Positions 26,628 to 38,800 of a stretch of DNA of 64,000 bases are shown piece by piece. A program made the position numbers and the translations under genes. Location: NCBI GenBank assembly GCA_017163975.1, contig JAFFSR010000264.1:3853501-3917500 (forward strand), given 5' to 3'. Under the pieces are notes generated by a model, which worked only from the letters and a program-made list of their open reading frames with translations, was not told the DNA's origin and searched no databases. Every line of letters starts with the position of its first letter. Within the stretch, counting starts at the first letter, position 1. This stretch comes from Anastatus disparis (Eukaryota > Arthropoda > Insecta > Hymenoptera > Eupelmidae).

Positions 26628-29600
26628 CTGGAAAAATAATAAAAAAATACATAAATCTACGATTTACAGAAAAATCACTTTAAATAATTAAGTATATTAG
26701 AGAAGTATATAAGGATTAGGGAATGAAGTTTTCGTACGTTAATATTATAAAAATCTTGTACTGACAAAAATAGAATCTTTAATCAAATAGAATTCTTCAC
26801 ATTTAAAGAGTCGGTCTTCTCACCATACGGACAGTTTGAAAAGAAAATAATTCGACAGAGGTAGCAAATGTCAAATTAATTTCATATTAAATTTTAGTAG
26901 ATTCCTTATAGGAATTAAAAGATTTTATGTTAGGAGCTGAATCAGAAATTTTTTTAACTAAACAGCCTTTTGTTATTTATAAAATTATTTTTGCTCAATT
27001 TAATAGTTATAGAAGGAGACCCACTCTCGTGATTAAAAATTCAATTTTTGTCAGTCTGCTTTCAACATTTGCAAATTTTCATGCAATAAAAGTAAATTTT
27101 ATCATATATTATTCGCGTCCATTTATGAATCTTTACGTAAAAAATTACGAAAAGATTGCCAAAGCACAAAATATTTCATTACGTTCTTTGTAATTGGATC
27201 GTGGCATTGTTAAAGTCGATATTCGATAAACATATATTCGATGATTAACGATATATTTAAAAAAAAACGACAAAATTATAAATAGATCTCCACACGCAGT
27301 GTATGACTCTCGTAATATTTTGAGATCATGATTATTTTGTAATTCTAGTGCTTTTATTTAATCACAAAATTCATCGCAACAGATTTATAAAGTTATAGCT
27401 TTTAAAAAAATGTTCCTGGAATACGATTTTAATCTTTTTTCGAAGCTTTTAAGAACATAAAATAAGTATTTGTCAAATTTAATGTATGAAAATGTGTTTA
27501 CAATGATGTCCTATTTTTTTTGTTCAAGAACGTTTGATCAAAATGCACGCGAATACATTATCGTCGATGGTACATGATGTACTACTAAAACGTAATTGTA
27601 TGCAAACGTCACCAAAATCCTGCGGCTCTCTTTGCAATTTTCACTTAAAGCTCGGTGCCTTTATAACATTAAGCTGAATCTTGCTTTGTAAGCACGCAAC
27701 CCTGCGAATATATAACTCAAGTGGTTTGTAAAATTTGCAGAGTGAAACTTCTTTGTTATATGCGTAAAAGTTCTTTCGCTATAATTACTAGATATTAAAT
27801 TCATGTTTCGTAAAACAAATATACACTTCTTTATCACACGAGGCACATAATTCTTTATATGACGACATATGAACATGCTAAAGTAGTATTTAAAAGTAAT
27901 AATTTAATGATAACCACAACTTGGTTACAGTACGTGAAAAATTTGTCATGTTTATAAAGTGTGTTAAAATAAAATCAAAACTTGATAAATTAAGCGTAAT
28001 AAATATAATTATAGTGCGAGCAAACAAAAAGAAGCACATAAAATTCGTAATTTGAAATAGAGAATCACGATTAAAAACTATATTTATCAAATCATTTGCA
28101 AATATAATTTTACTGTAAAACAAATTATTTTATTTATTTACATATGCTTAAAATTAGCTGTCCAAAAAAGTAATGTAATAAAATTTTGTTTTATGTTAGT
28201 TTGACAATAATAATTTCTATATGAAAAATACGCTGTTTCTAAATTCATCAATAAGAATTAATTTTTTTTATAATGATTTAGTATAAAGTTTTACAAAATA
28301 AAAGTCTATATTCTATTATTTGATATTTTTGTTTTTTTTGTTTTTAAAATTTTTATTGTTATATTCTAATTTTGTGACCGAATTTCACATTATCAAAAAT
28401 GGTGAGCTTAAATTTTTTTTGCTCGAATGTTTGAGTTTCATATAATTTAATGATAAAATGAAAATGTTTTTTCCTAACTGCAACCGAAGTTATACAGTGA
28501 TAAATGAATATTATAAAATAAACTATAATTTAAAGGTTCAGCTAATAGAAGTAGCAATTAAAAGAAAATTAAAGATTTATATTTTTTGAAAATTTTAATA
28601 AAAATATCATAATTTTGAATTTTTATTTAAAAAAATCAATTTGCCTTAAAAACGTTATTTTATGCTTGTCTATTTTTTTACATAATCAAACTTTAGATCG
28701 AAATATGTTAAATCACGCAACAAAATGTACGTTGAAAAAAAATTAATCTGATTTTTTTTTGCCTGTAAGGCTTCTTTTGCCCGACTTTTTTCCTATTAGA
28801 GAAGAAAATTTACAACCTAGAAGTAAATGTTGACTTACACCAGAAAATTCGAGGTGGAAAAGTAATTCGACTTTTCTCTTACTTTTCTGATTGCCAACAA
28901 AAAAAACTTTTAAAATGAAAATATTTCAAATAATAAGAAACAGCTATATAGGTAAAAAAAAGTAGAACGAACATATTATAGTCACATTATTATTAAACTT
29001 TTTTACTAATCAAATACTTATACATTATTTTCTAATAATAATTTTTAAATAAGTAGTTTAACATTAAAAGATACTGATCAAAGGTATCAATAAATAACTT
29101 GCTAATATCATATCTTTAGAAAAAAAAGAAAAAAAAGCAGTTAAAATGAAAAGAAAAGGAAAAAGCAATCTTCTAAAGACTTGAAGAAATGCGAAATCGT
29201 CAGGTCGTATATGTATAGCGTATAAATGATTTCGACGAAGCATGAAAAGGAAAGCGTTCTGGTCTTGAACCCGATAACACGAGGCGTGTATTGAAAGCTT
29301 AAACGACTATTTGAATTTGCGATTGCCTATTAACAGCAGGACTATGTGCCCATTCATTTGCTCTCTTACCTTGCGATCAAACAAATTCGCATAATCAAAA
29401 CGAACGACAGCAAAGATAATGAAAAATTTATAATAACAAATAGATATTAAAATTTTTCGTTTTTTATTAATTTTAAATCATCAATTGATTTGCTAGATAC
29501 TTTTAGAAACCTTGAGACTATAATTCATCAATATCGATTTTGACCTTACAAAGTTCATAAATTTAAAAGAGAGAAATTTAACTAAACGATTTCAATAAAG

Positions 29601-29778
29601 CATGTCTAGATACTTTATAAATAGAAATAGTTATTTAATAGCATAAATCATTTTCGCATTTGGTTCTAGCACTCTCTTGAGAGATAACATCCGGAATCGA
29701 TGGCTCGTATAATTTAAGCCACTTAAGAATAACGAGACATTGTGGATTAGACTTGACAGATGTGATTATTGTCGAAAG

Positions 29779-29801
29779 TCTCTCTCTTTCTCTCTCCCTC
29801 T
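29779..29801. repeat. CT-rich microsatellite
   Basis: CTCTCTCTTTCTCTCTCCCT run. Confidence 0.7.
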
Positions 29802-30134
29802 ATAGATATATACCATAAGGATGCGCGCACGCGCAAGTAACACAAGCTTCTGAAACTATGGCATAGATTTGCATGGTAATGCGATCAAGTTAACAAAAGT
29901 TTAACAAAGAGTTGAAAATTTGAAAATCGCCTGATGTTGAATAGTTAAAACAAAAGTCTTAATTTAATAATATGACTACAAAATTTCAAAAAGCACGCTA
30001 TGTCGCAAAATTTTTCGCAAAACATTCATAACTGTGACGATTTATTTTTAAATTAGAATTTAGATTTTCAGAAAAATATTTAAATAATTATAATACTAAT
30101 TTGTGTGATTTCTATCAATTTTTGGACAAAGAAT

Positions 30135-30631
30135 CCCTGGTAGAAATTGAAACGATTTTTTTAGCATTTTATGACCATTGCTTTGAAATGAAGTGCTGTA
30201 AATGGGAATTTTTTATGGGTATTATTTTAACCAATATGAAACGTTTTTTTTTTACCTTTGTACCGCGAACATGTTACCCGCATTTTTGAAGATGAAAATA
30301 ATAATTATTTGTGTTTTAGATGATTTATTTTTTCATTTTTTTGTTTTCATTAAACATATTTTATAATTTTAACGTTCAGGCGTAATGTGGGAAGTTTAAG
30401 ATACCGAATGAAAAGATGTTTTGATTTTATAGGTTAAAATATTTCTAGGCACTGAAAATGCCTACTTTAAGGACAACATGTTTCTATTAGCATTTTTTGT
30501 CTATACAAAAAATTTAGGTTCTGCAGATTCAACAAAAATTGACTATTTATTAGCCAATATTAGCATGACAAAATATTACTATTAATAATACCCATAATAC
30601 ACCATTTTTTATGTTCACATTGTTACCAGGG
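30135..30631. mobile_element. CCCTGGTAG-family MITE, long copy
   Basis: This 497-base element begins CCCTGGTAGAAATTGAAACG and ends with the reverse complement of CCCTGGTAACAATGTGAAC. Its left end continues like the right end of the 18923 copy (ATTTTATGACC), and its right end continues like the left end of that copy (CATAAAAAATGG). This copy is over three times longer, so the short one is probably an internal-deletion derivative. An ORF inside (30101-30289) is incidental. Confidence 0.75.
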
Positions 30632-30725
30632 ATATGAACGATTTAATTCTTACACAGAAAAACATAATTGAAAATATATAATATAATAATTAAATAAGAT
30701 TATTATAAATAATTTAATTAAATTA

Positions 30726-30918
30726 GAGGTCGTCAGTGGCTCACTCGGTAGAGTGATGGATTCATAATCTCGAGGTTTCGAGTTCGAATCCCGCTTTTGA
30801 CTGATTGATTCAAGCACCACTGTTCATTACATGTGCTTTGTTCACAAATGTACGAAAGACCTCTGTCACTAATTAGCATCAATATAATGGCACGAATACT
30901 GTGACATTAAATAAAAAC
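30726..30918 (+). mobile_element. tRNA-derived SINE, copy 4
   Basis: The head AGTGGCTCACTCGGTAGAG is followed by GAGTTCGAATCC, body and tail as in the other copies. The anticodon-like loop is TTCATAA. It lies about 95 bases from the end of the CCCTGGTAG element. Confidence 0.88.
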
Positions 30919-31611
30919 AAAAAAAAAATTAACTCATAATAAGTAATTTAACTTTTTTTACATTCTTTTAAATATTAGAAAAAAAAATTAATTTAAAATT
31001 AATTTGTCTGAATAAAGAATTATTAAATAACATTTTTGCACATCAAGCTCACCATGGCGATCAAATTTTTTATTCAGTTGAAAATATCAAATCGTTTGAA
31101 AGTTTATTACAAAAGGAAAATGGAACAGTACAGTGCGGCTTGTTGAAAGTTTTATCATAACAAAAAATAAATTAATGATGTCGACACGAAGATGAAATTC
31201 ATAAAATATTATAAAAAGAACCGAAATTTTATGAAATGATACATTCTTTATATTTTTCCGGAATAAAAACCTTCATCACATACCACCTTTTTACCTATCA
31301 TACCGCAGATATATACTCGTTTTTCTATACAGCCATCAATATTTTAGAAAAAAATTTCTAAAAAGTTTAGCTTATCATGCTGACAAGAGATCTACAAATT
31401 TTCACATGAATACTCAAGCATCGTGTAAAACTTTAACATATATTTAAAATCTTATGAAAATCATTAATCATCAATTATCGTGGAATTTGTTCGCTCCTCT
31501 TTTCATAACGTAAATTCAAGGACGTAGATCACACGCGTGTAATCCAAATTTTTTTTAGATAATATTTTTGTTTGATTAAATAAATAAAAATAAATGGATA
31601 ATATTACTCAC

Positions 31612-31706
31612 CGAATTGCTTATGTTGAGAACATTACGACTCCTTTTGGATGACACATTGAAGATCATTAAGTTACCGCCCTCATCTTCGTATAGTATTT
31701 CATCCC
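31612..31706 (-). CDS. DPP4-family exon: first propeller strands
   Basis: This is a 95-base exon with acceptor GTGTTACAG and donor GTGAGT. The carried G from the previous exon plus GG makes Gly; then GDEILYEDEGGNLMIFNVSS reads on and ends at a whole codon (phase 0) after ...VLNISNS. The segment corresponds to the part of insect DPP4 proteins that usually runs 'Trp-x-x-Asp-x-Glu-x-x-Tyr-x-Asp-x-x-Gly-Asn-Leu'. NVS and NIS are two further N-glycosylation sequons, consistent with a luminal or extracellular position. The exon is too short to be found by ORF length; it was identified by its translation and splice sites. It lies about 20 kb downstream of the anchor exon. Confidence 0.92.
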
Positions 31707-32165
31707 CTGTAACACAAATTGAATGAAAAAATAATGATTGAACGGCATAGAAAATAGAAATGATATAAAATTTGGATTTTTCAAATACTAATTCTAATGT
31801 ATAAAATTAATTTGGAGCGATTATTTAAATTTTTTAAAGCATTTTTAATGTTTGAATATTTGAAATATATTATGATACTAGGTCAGAAACAATTTCCTGA
31901 CGTGCGATATATTACGACTGAGACAAAGCCTCGGCGTATAATGTACACCAGGATACTCTATCGTCTGACCTTGTATCATATACTATTTATTATTTCCGGC
32001 TGAAACTACATTCAACAATAAATGTTTAATTTATTAAAGAATGTGGACGGCAGCGTTAGGTTACGTTCGGTAACATATTTATTCTGTTAAAAATCGTCTG
32101 TGTCCGCACGCTCTCTCCATCAGTTTTGGCTGCTATTTATCAGCTGACTAGTGCATTAAATGGCG

Positions 32166-32237
32166 ATTTTATGCCCATCCGACTATTGCAAAACCAAGAC
32201 AAAATCATGATTCTGATGGTCGGAGTAGGCATCAAAA
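32166..32237. ncRNA. Candidate small hairpin (miRNA-precursor-like), unproven
   Basis: The left arm TTTTATGCCCATCCGACTAT pairs with a right arm whose reverse complement is TTTTGATGCCTACTCCGACC. The stem is about 20 pairs with two or three bulges, around a loop of about 25 bases. The arms are GC-richer than the surroundings. It lies in the intron about 460 bases upstream of the exon at 31612-31706. The shape resembles a microRNA precursor, but nothing in the sequence proves expression, and a decayed foldback element is an alternative. Confidence 0.25.
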
Positions 32238-33119
32238 ACATCAAAAGAAACTAATATAAAAAGTTTCCAGTAGATATACATATTGTGTACAATTCTAAAT
32301 TTGTTTTAAAATTCAAAAATAATGTTTTTGATTAGTGGTTAAAATCTTAAGATTATTCACCATTCATTCTGATTTTCATCTTAAACGCTGTGGCAAGCAC
32401 TTCTACTCAACAAGCCACAATAATCTCGTGGCCATGTAGAGGCATGCGTTGGCAAAACAGGCGCGAAAGTTGCTCGTTCCAGAGCAAAATCAGTTCGATA
32501 TGTATTTTTGTCCAAGGGATGTTTTGCATACGAAAATTTTGATGTATATAAATATACTTTTAAATTATAAAGTTAAATAATAAAAAATCATATGAAATAT
32601 GTATAAAAATTCATATTTCTAAAAAAGGTACATAAGTTGTTATAAAAACGAACATTACAAATTTATCTAAATGATCTTTTTCTGTATAAGACATTTTTAT
32701 CATGTCATCTACATTTATTCAAGTTAAGTTTCACACAATTTTCTATTTACTATGTCTAATATATTATTCAATTACATCACAAATAATATAATGATATCTC
32801 TAGACTAATCATTTTGTAAATATACAGTATTTGAGATATTATAAAAAATTAAAAAAATATTTTCTCATAAAAATCATTTTATTACAGGAAATACTACTAA
32901 TGAAAATTTGAAAATTTAATTATTAAAATTTTATTCAATTTTTATTAAAAGCTTTCCTCTAAAAAATCTTTTAATAAAATAATCAAAATAATCTCAAAAC
33001 TTTTATGTTATCGTCAAATATATGTACATAATAACTTATAGAGAAATTAATAAATCACATTATGTATATTTGTAATCATTGAAATAATCATACAATTCTT
33101 TAACCTCACACAATTCTTT

Positions 33120-33570
33120 CAGAAAGTCATTTATAAGTTTAACGCACGCCATGTCGTGTATATATTGTTCCTACTGAAGTTACAGAGCGTGAAGCCAGTC
33201 AAGTCTGATATACGCAATACTGAATTTCTATGTAAATGGACGAAACATCAATGCCTGGGTATACGTGCGTGTATATATGAGTCGTCGGCAAGTGCTGGTC
33301 CTATTTTGGATTATCCGGATATTAACACTCTGCATAACCCTCTAACCTGCTAACGTAGAGGTCTCTAAACATTCGTGACCATTTGGCTCGCTCTGATTAT
33401 ATATCTAACGCCGAGCCGGCTGGGTTACGAGCTAGAGATATACGTAAATCGACTGTCTTTTATTACATATGTCAATCAGACATTAAATGTACGTTAACCA
33501 GTGCATGCATGTACTTTTATGATACGATTGCCAGGAATGAAGATCACAAAGTACTAGAGCGAGACTGAAT
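33120..33570. other. GC-richer intronic island
   Basis: About 450 bases of mixed composition (for example ACGCCGAGCCGGCTGGG). Two short plus-strand frames (33156-33353 and 33383-33568) lie in different phases and show no domain or splice-site logic, so I do not call a gene. It sits directly left of the tandem-array element. Confidence 0.3.
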
Positions 33571-34199
33571 TTTCATGTCAATTCAGATGGTCATCATAAT
33601 ACGAACTTTAAAGTTTTATGTTATTCACGAAAATTTTTTTTTAATTTAAAATGCGTTTGATCTCTAATTATGTAATTGAAAAAAAACACTAACTCCGTAG
33701 TGCTTAGATTTCCATCATCTCATAGTTCAATCTTTTACATTTACAAAGTATGAACAAATAAGAAATTTGAAAAATATCAAGGATTTTTTTCATCGTTACA
33801 CGATATAAAAACGCTGCCAAGTGCTTTGGCGGAATGCTTTCTCATAGAGCTCTTTGAGTTTCATTATTTTTTTATATTTATTTAAATGTGATTTTAATAT
33901 AAAAAAATTGTCCATCATTAATATTTATTCATTTTGTACTTTATAAATTTTGAATATATATGCTAGTTGATTGCCTTTTCAACATTTTGTTTGAGTTAAA
34001 TGTTAGCTTTTAAAGTGTTTAATTTTGTTGACTTTAGCTAGCCTTATACATAGGTTTGAATTTATTATTTTTGTTATCTTGTGGATATCTTTTTATCACG
34101 ACTAAGCTTGGTAAATCCAAGTAGTCAATTTTAGTAACGGTAATTAAATTCAGTAGTACTATTATAAATTTTCAAGAGTAACTCAGAAAACAAAAGAAG

Positions 34200-35830
34200 T
34201 GATCAAAAAGCTACGCTAATAAAATTATTTATTTAAAACTTGGTTTATAAAGACAGTAGCAAATAACTTGTATACAAATTTTAGAGTAATTCTATCAAGT
34301 ACTTTACGTAAAATGGAAAAATACTGAAATATGAAAATTTTTTAAGAAAATTTTTAAAATTTTCTAAAAAGAAAACTACGCTAAAAAGATCGGTTTATAA
34401 AAGTTATCCTTCTTTTGGCAGATGCAAATTATTCCCATGGAAACTCAAAGCAAATTCATCAATTAACTTACGTAAAATACAAAAAAAAAAATTAAAAATC
34501 GAAAATTTTTTCAAATTCTTAAAATGGCTCTATAATAAAAAAAATACGCTATGAATACAAATTTTCTATAGCTTCCCGCCTAGTTATACAAAAACATAGA
34601 TGGTATACAAAATTTGAAGCAAATCCATAGAGTAATTTTCGAGATCTAACTGGTTAAATAAATAACATTTTCTTTTCAAAATTTCTTTTTTAAAATTTTA
34701 AAAATGCTCTAAAATTAAAACTACGCTATGAAAATCAATTTTTGAAAATTTCCCTTCTTTTGGCAGTCGCGAATAATTTCCCTGTAATTTTTAGAACAAA
34801 TCTATCGAGTACTTTACGCAGAATAAAAAAAAAATAAGAAAAGAAGAATCGATATTTTTTTTTAAATCTTTAAAATTCTCTAAAATTGTAACCACGCTAA
34901 GAAAATTAGTTTTCAAAAGCTTATTTTTTTCAGACAATAGCGAATTAATTGTATGAAAATTTTGGAGAAAATTTATAGTATGGTTAACGCAAAAAAGAAA
35001 ATAAATGAAAAATAAAAATTTTTTAGAAAATTTTCGAAGTGCTCTAAAATTAAAACTGCGCTGAGAAAATTAGTATTCCAAAGCTTGTTTTCTTCAGATA
35101 GTAGCGAATTAATTGCATACAAATTTTGGAGCAAATCAATCGAATGGTTTTCGTAAAATAGAAAAAAATTAAAAATAAAAATTTTTTAAAAAATTTTAAA
35201 AATGCTCTAAAATTAAAAGTGCGCTAAGAAAATTAGTTTACAAAATTTTTAATAATTTTGGCAGTCGAAATAAAGTTCCATACAAATTTTCAAACAAATT
35301 CTTCGAGTAGTTTACGTAAAATACAAAAAAAATGAAAAATCGAAATTTTTTAAAAATTCTTAAAATGATTCTAAAAAAAAAACTGCGCTAAGAAAACCAA
35401 TTCCCAATAGCTTCCGCACCAGTTCATCAAAAAATTGAATTGTATGGGAAATTTGAAGTAAATCCATCGAGTAGTTTTTAAGATTTTATTGGCTTAATAA
35501 ATAGAAACATTTTTTTCAAAAATTTCAAAATGCTCTAAAATTAAAACTGAGCTAAGAAAATCAGTTTTTAAAAATTTATTTTATCCGCGCAATCAGAAAT
35601 AAATTCCATGCAAATTTTGAAGCAAATTCATCGAGTAGTAAACAAAAAAAAACCAAAAAACGAAAAATCGAATTTTTTTTTTTTTTTTTTTTAAAAACTT
35701 TAAAATGAAAACTAAGCTGGAAGAACCAAATTATCAATAGCTTCCCAGCAAGTTAATCACAAAACTAAATTCCATGCAAAATTAGAAGCAAATCCATCGA
35801 GTAGTTCTCGAGATACAGTTTACTAACTGA
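34200..35830 (+). repeat. Tandem array, about ten units of ~165 bp
   Basis: The marker AAAACTRCGCTAAGAAAAT recurs near 34211, 34376, 34545, 34721, 34892, 35056, 35218, 35383, 35547 and 35712, spaced 163-177 bases apart. Each unit also carries a version of GCAAATCCATCGAGTAGTTT followed by TACGTAAAATA and an A-rich stretch. Some units replace TACGTAAAATA with a CGAGAT...TAAATAAATA variant, hinting at a higher-order pattern. Confidence 0.85.
35673..35692. repeat. T20 homopolymer
   Basis: An uninterrupted T run inside the last unit of the tandem array. Confidence 0.9.
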
Positions 35831-35841
35831 ATTCATACATC

Positions 35842-35864
35842 CACACACACACACACACACACAC
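35842..35864. repeat. (CA)n microsatellite
   Basis: About eleven CA units followed by ATACATACAGACA, at the inner edge of the terminal module of the tandem-array element. Confidence 0.9.
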
Positions 35865-38800
35865 ATACATACAGACATTTTCTGGAAACCACTTTTTTCG
35901 ACTCACCGAGTTCAAATATGTACAAATTAATGAAAAAATAGAAAAAAATTTTTTTTACCGATACAATGCTTTCTCTATGAGAAAGCAAAAATTAACTTTT
36001 AATCCTAATATTACACAAATTTTTTTATGAACTTTATTTCTGAAGGTTTAATATAATATGAAGAAAATGCACAATTTATGTATTATTGGCCTTGAAACTC
36101 TTTTAGCTTGATTTGGAAAAATTCAATTTTTTAAAATTCACAGTTGAAAAGTTACAACTTTTAGTTTTTAAAAAAATTGAAATGTTTCAACATTTGTTTC
36201 CGTTGTTTCGTATGTTTGAAAGAACGAGCTAAAAAATAACACGCAGAAAAAGTTTCTCTGATGTGAAATACGTCGACATCTGCGCTCGTACAAAGAAAAA
36301 AAGTATTTTTGTTCAATATGTAATTAATATGGTATATTCAATATATTCGAACAATTTTGTAACTTAAAAATATGTATTTTGACTGTTACAATATAATCGT
36401 AGAATAAACAATAACGATAAAAGGCGCAATTTATAAACATTTCTCCCTTTTTTAAACTTTATCGAGCATGTACAACAACGCAATACGTAGGCAAAAAACG
36501 TACATAAAAGCATGCGCTATATACGGACTTGTAAAAATGTGCGTAGCCTATATAGTTATTGATGATCATCATGAATTACATTAAGAATTAATTTTTAATA
36601 TTGCTTTTAAATTTTAATTAGAACTTTGCTGTAAGTTGTTTGTAAAAGAAAAATAGTTCAACAAATATATCATTATGTTGTTCTAGTGGTAACATGCCTT
36701 TACTTACAATATTATATTGTTACCATTGAAATATCAATAATACCAGTGTACATATGTATATTTAACCATAATTAAATGTAAGTATTGTAACTATTAGAAT
36801 GCTAACTTAACTAAAACACGACTCTTTGCTAAGTGTAGTAAATACAAAGGTTCACGACACAGAGCAGTAGTGTTGCATTGATTATTTGTATTGATACTAC
36901 TTTACTGTACTACACCCAATGTCGAGTTGTAATGCAACCGTTAACTATGCCACATTCTAAAGTTAGCTGAGTTTAGCATCTAGTTTAGTTGGCTGAAGGA
37001 TAACACTTAATGATAAAATAAATCGTTATTATAGTAATCGCGCTGCAGCTTTGTATTAATAGAGTAACTTAAGATAATAGTTTTACTAAAACAAAGAGTG
37101 AAAATTTGTGCTTTCACGCATTAACATTTTATTTTGGATTAAAATAAATAGATTCAAATCAGAGACTTGACAATGTCATGTTAATTAAATAAAATTAAAG
37201 CTTATGTTGAAATTTTTTTGTTACAACAATCGGAAAGTTCAATATTAATACATAAGCTGTTTTGTAATCTCTGAAAAAAAGTAACATTCAAAAATTAAAT
37301 ATTGAACATTTTTTTAAGATCAATGTTTTCATTTTTAAACAAATTTGTCGATTCAATTTACCGCTACGTATCTATAAAAAAATGAAATGGATATTCAATT
37401 CCGCAATCTTTGTGTCAGTAACATTTGCGGAAATTAAATCTGTTTTCAGAATCATGCAAACCGTGTAAAATGTTATTTCGCTACAAAACAAAAAAAAAAG
37501 AATTTTGCAAATTTGTTTTTGCTTCAGTTTTTGTAATAACATCGCTGATGCGACAAAAGTGAAAATTGGGTTATCGAATACATTTTACAGCATATCATTG
37601 AATTAATACTTTCTGCCATTTGATTTTCAATGTATTATTGATAAATTATTTTTATTGAAAAAATATATGTACATTAATTAGTCATTTATAAAATTAAGTA
37701 TCTTAATACCATATGTGGCTTGCAATCAGTTTATTTCCCGCTTTTGTCAACCGAGCTTTCTGTTTATTCAGTAATAAATTGCACATATATAGCCTGTAAA
37801 TGTACACTTTAAAAAATAATAAAAGGCAGTGACCTGTTAACATTCTTAAATTATCTATAAATAATTAGATTTATGAAAAAATCACTGATGTAAATAGCAA
37901 AATATGCAAATATGTAAGAATTTTTGAAAATTATTATACGATAAAAGAACACGAAAGTTTACATCTTTCCAGTTGTAAAACATCTGTAGCCCTCGAGTTG
38001 TAAAAAAAATGCATGAGCGTGTCGAATTTTTTACGAGCTCACGCCTATTAGTCAAGAGAGAGCAAATGCAAAAGCGAATCAACATGTGTACGTTGCTACA
38101 GTGTCAATAAACAGGTAGTTCTGAAGAAAATACTGGGTACGTTACCTCTTTAAAAAAGCTGTCGCAAGCCATTACCTCAACGAACTCGTAATATTTTCTT
38201 ATCCTATGTAATGACTTTAAAAGTCTGCCTCTTTTTTTTTATTTTTTTGAGAACTCATCGAAAGAGAAAAAATAAACTAGCAAACACTAAGAACTCGTTA
38301 AATCCAGGAGAGTTCTTTTTTCGCCATGTTTTTATTTACTCTTCTGGGTTTCAGCTCGCTCAAGACTCTCTCCGTATTCCTATATTTTCATTGCTTATTT
38401 TGTACAACCTATACATCGAATTTCTTTTAAATTAAAAGCATCTTTTTTCTTACATCTCTTTATAATGCTTTTAGTATTTTTTAGGATTTCAAGGATCATT
38501 CTTTATCCTTATCTTAATTTATTTAGGTTACGGCCGGTAAATGAAGAGAATTTTTAAATTTAAATTAATAAAAAACAATAATTTAAAAAAATTTTTTTTT
38601 AAATACTGATTTACTGTCTATATGGATAATTAGACTTTGTTAATTTAGACATGATAAAATATCAGCCAAAACAAATTTAAAGATTCAGTTTGATTTGAAC
38701 ACTTTTATAGATAATGATCCGTAAGTTTTTACATTACGTTCCATTTACAAATTAACAGAAGAAAAGCTTTTTGAAAAGTTCTGATTCAATTGTAAGTACA

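Larger units (their letters stand above)
26628..31611 (-). other. 5.0-kb intron of the DPP4-family gene
   Basis: The intron lies between the exon at 31612-31706 and the exon at 26553-26627, with phase 0 on both sides. It contains a 497-base CCCTGGTAG element (30135-30631), a SINE (30726-30918) and a CT-rich run (29779-29801). A moderately GC-rich patch around 29150-29400 lacks a credible exon: a donor-like GGTAAGA there has no acceptor. The remainder is AT-rich with nothing recognisable. Confidence 0.8.
33835..35988. mobile_element. Non-autonomous element filled with ~165-bp tandem repeats
   Basis: The left end TGCTTTCTCATAGAG reappears inverted at the right end, where TGCTTTCTC-TAT-GAGAAAGCA forms a perfect 9-bp hairpin (35968-35988). 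Between them is a run of diverged units, a CA microsatellite (35842-35864) and a terminal module containing CGACTCACCGAGTTC. I see no transposase frame. The ends and the hairpin suggest a mobile element, but I cannot assign a superfamily. Confidence 0.55.

Noticed and set aside
29355..29420. Donor-like GGTAAGA preceded by about 18 open codons in the 5-kb intron
   Set aside because: No acceptor lies upstream, and the neighbouring DPP4 exons already join with matching phase and family sequence, so no exon is missing here.
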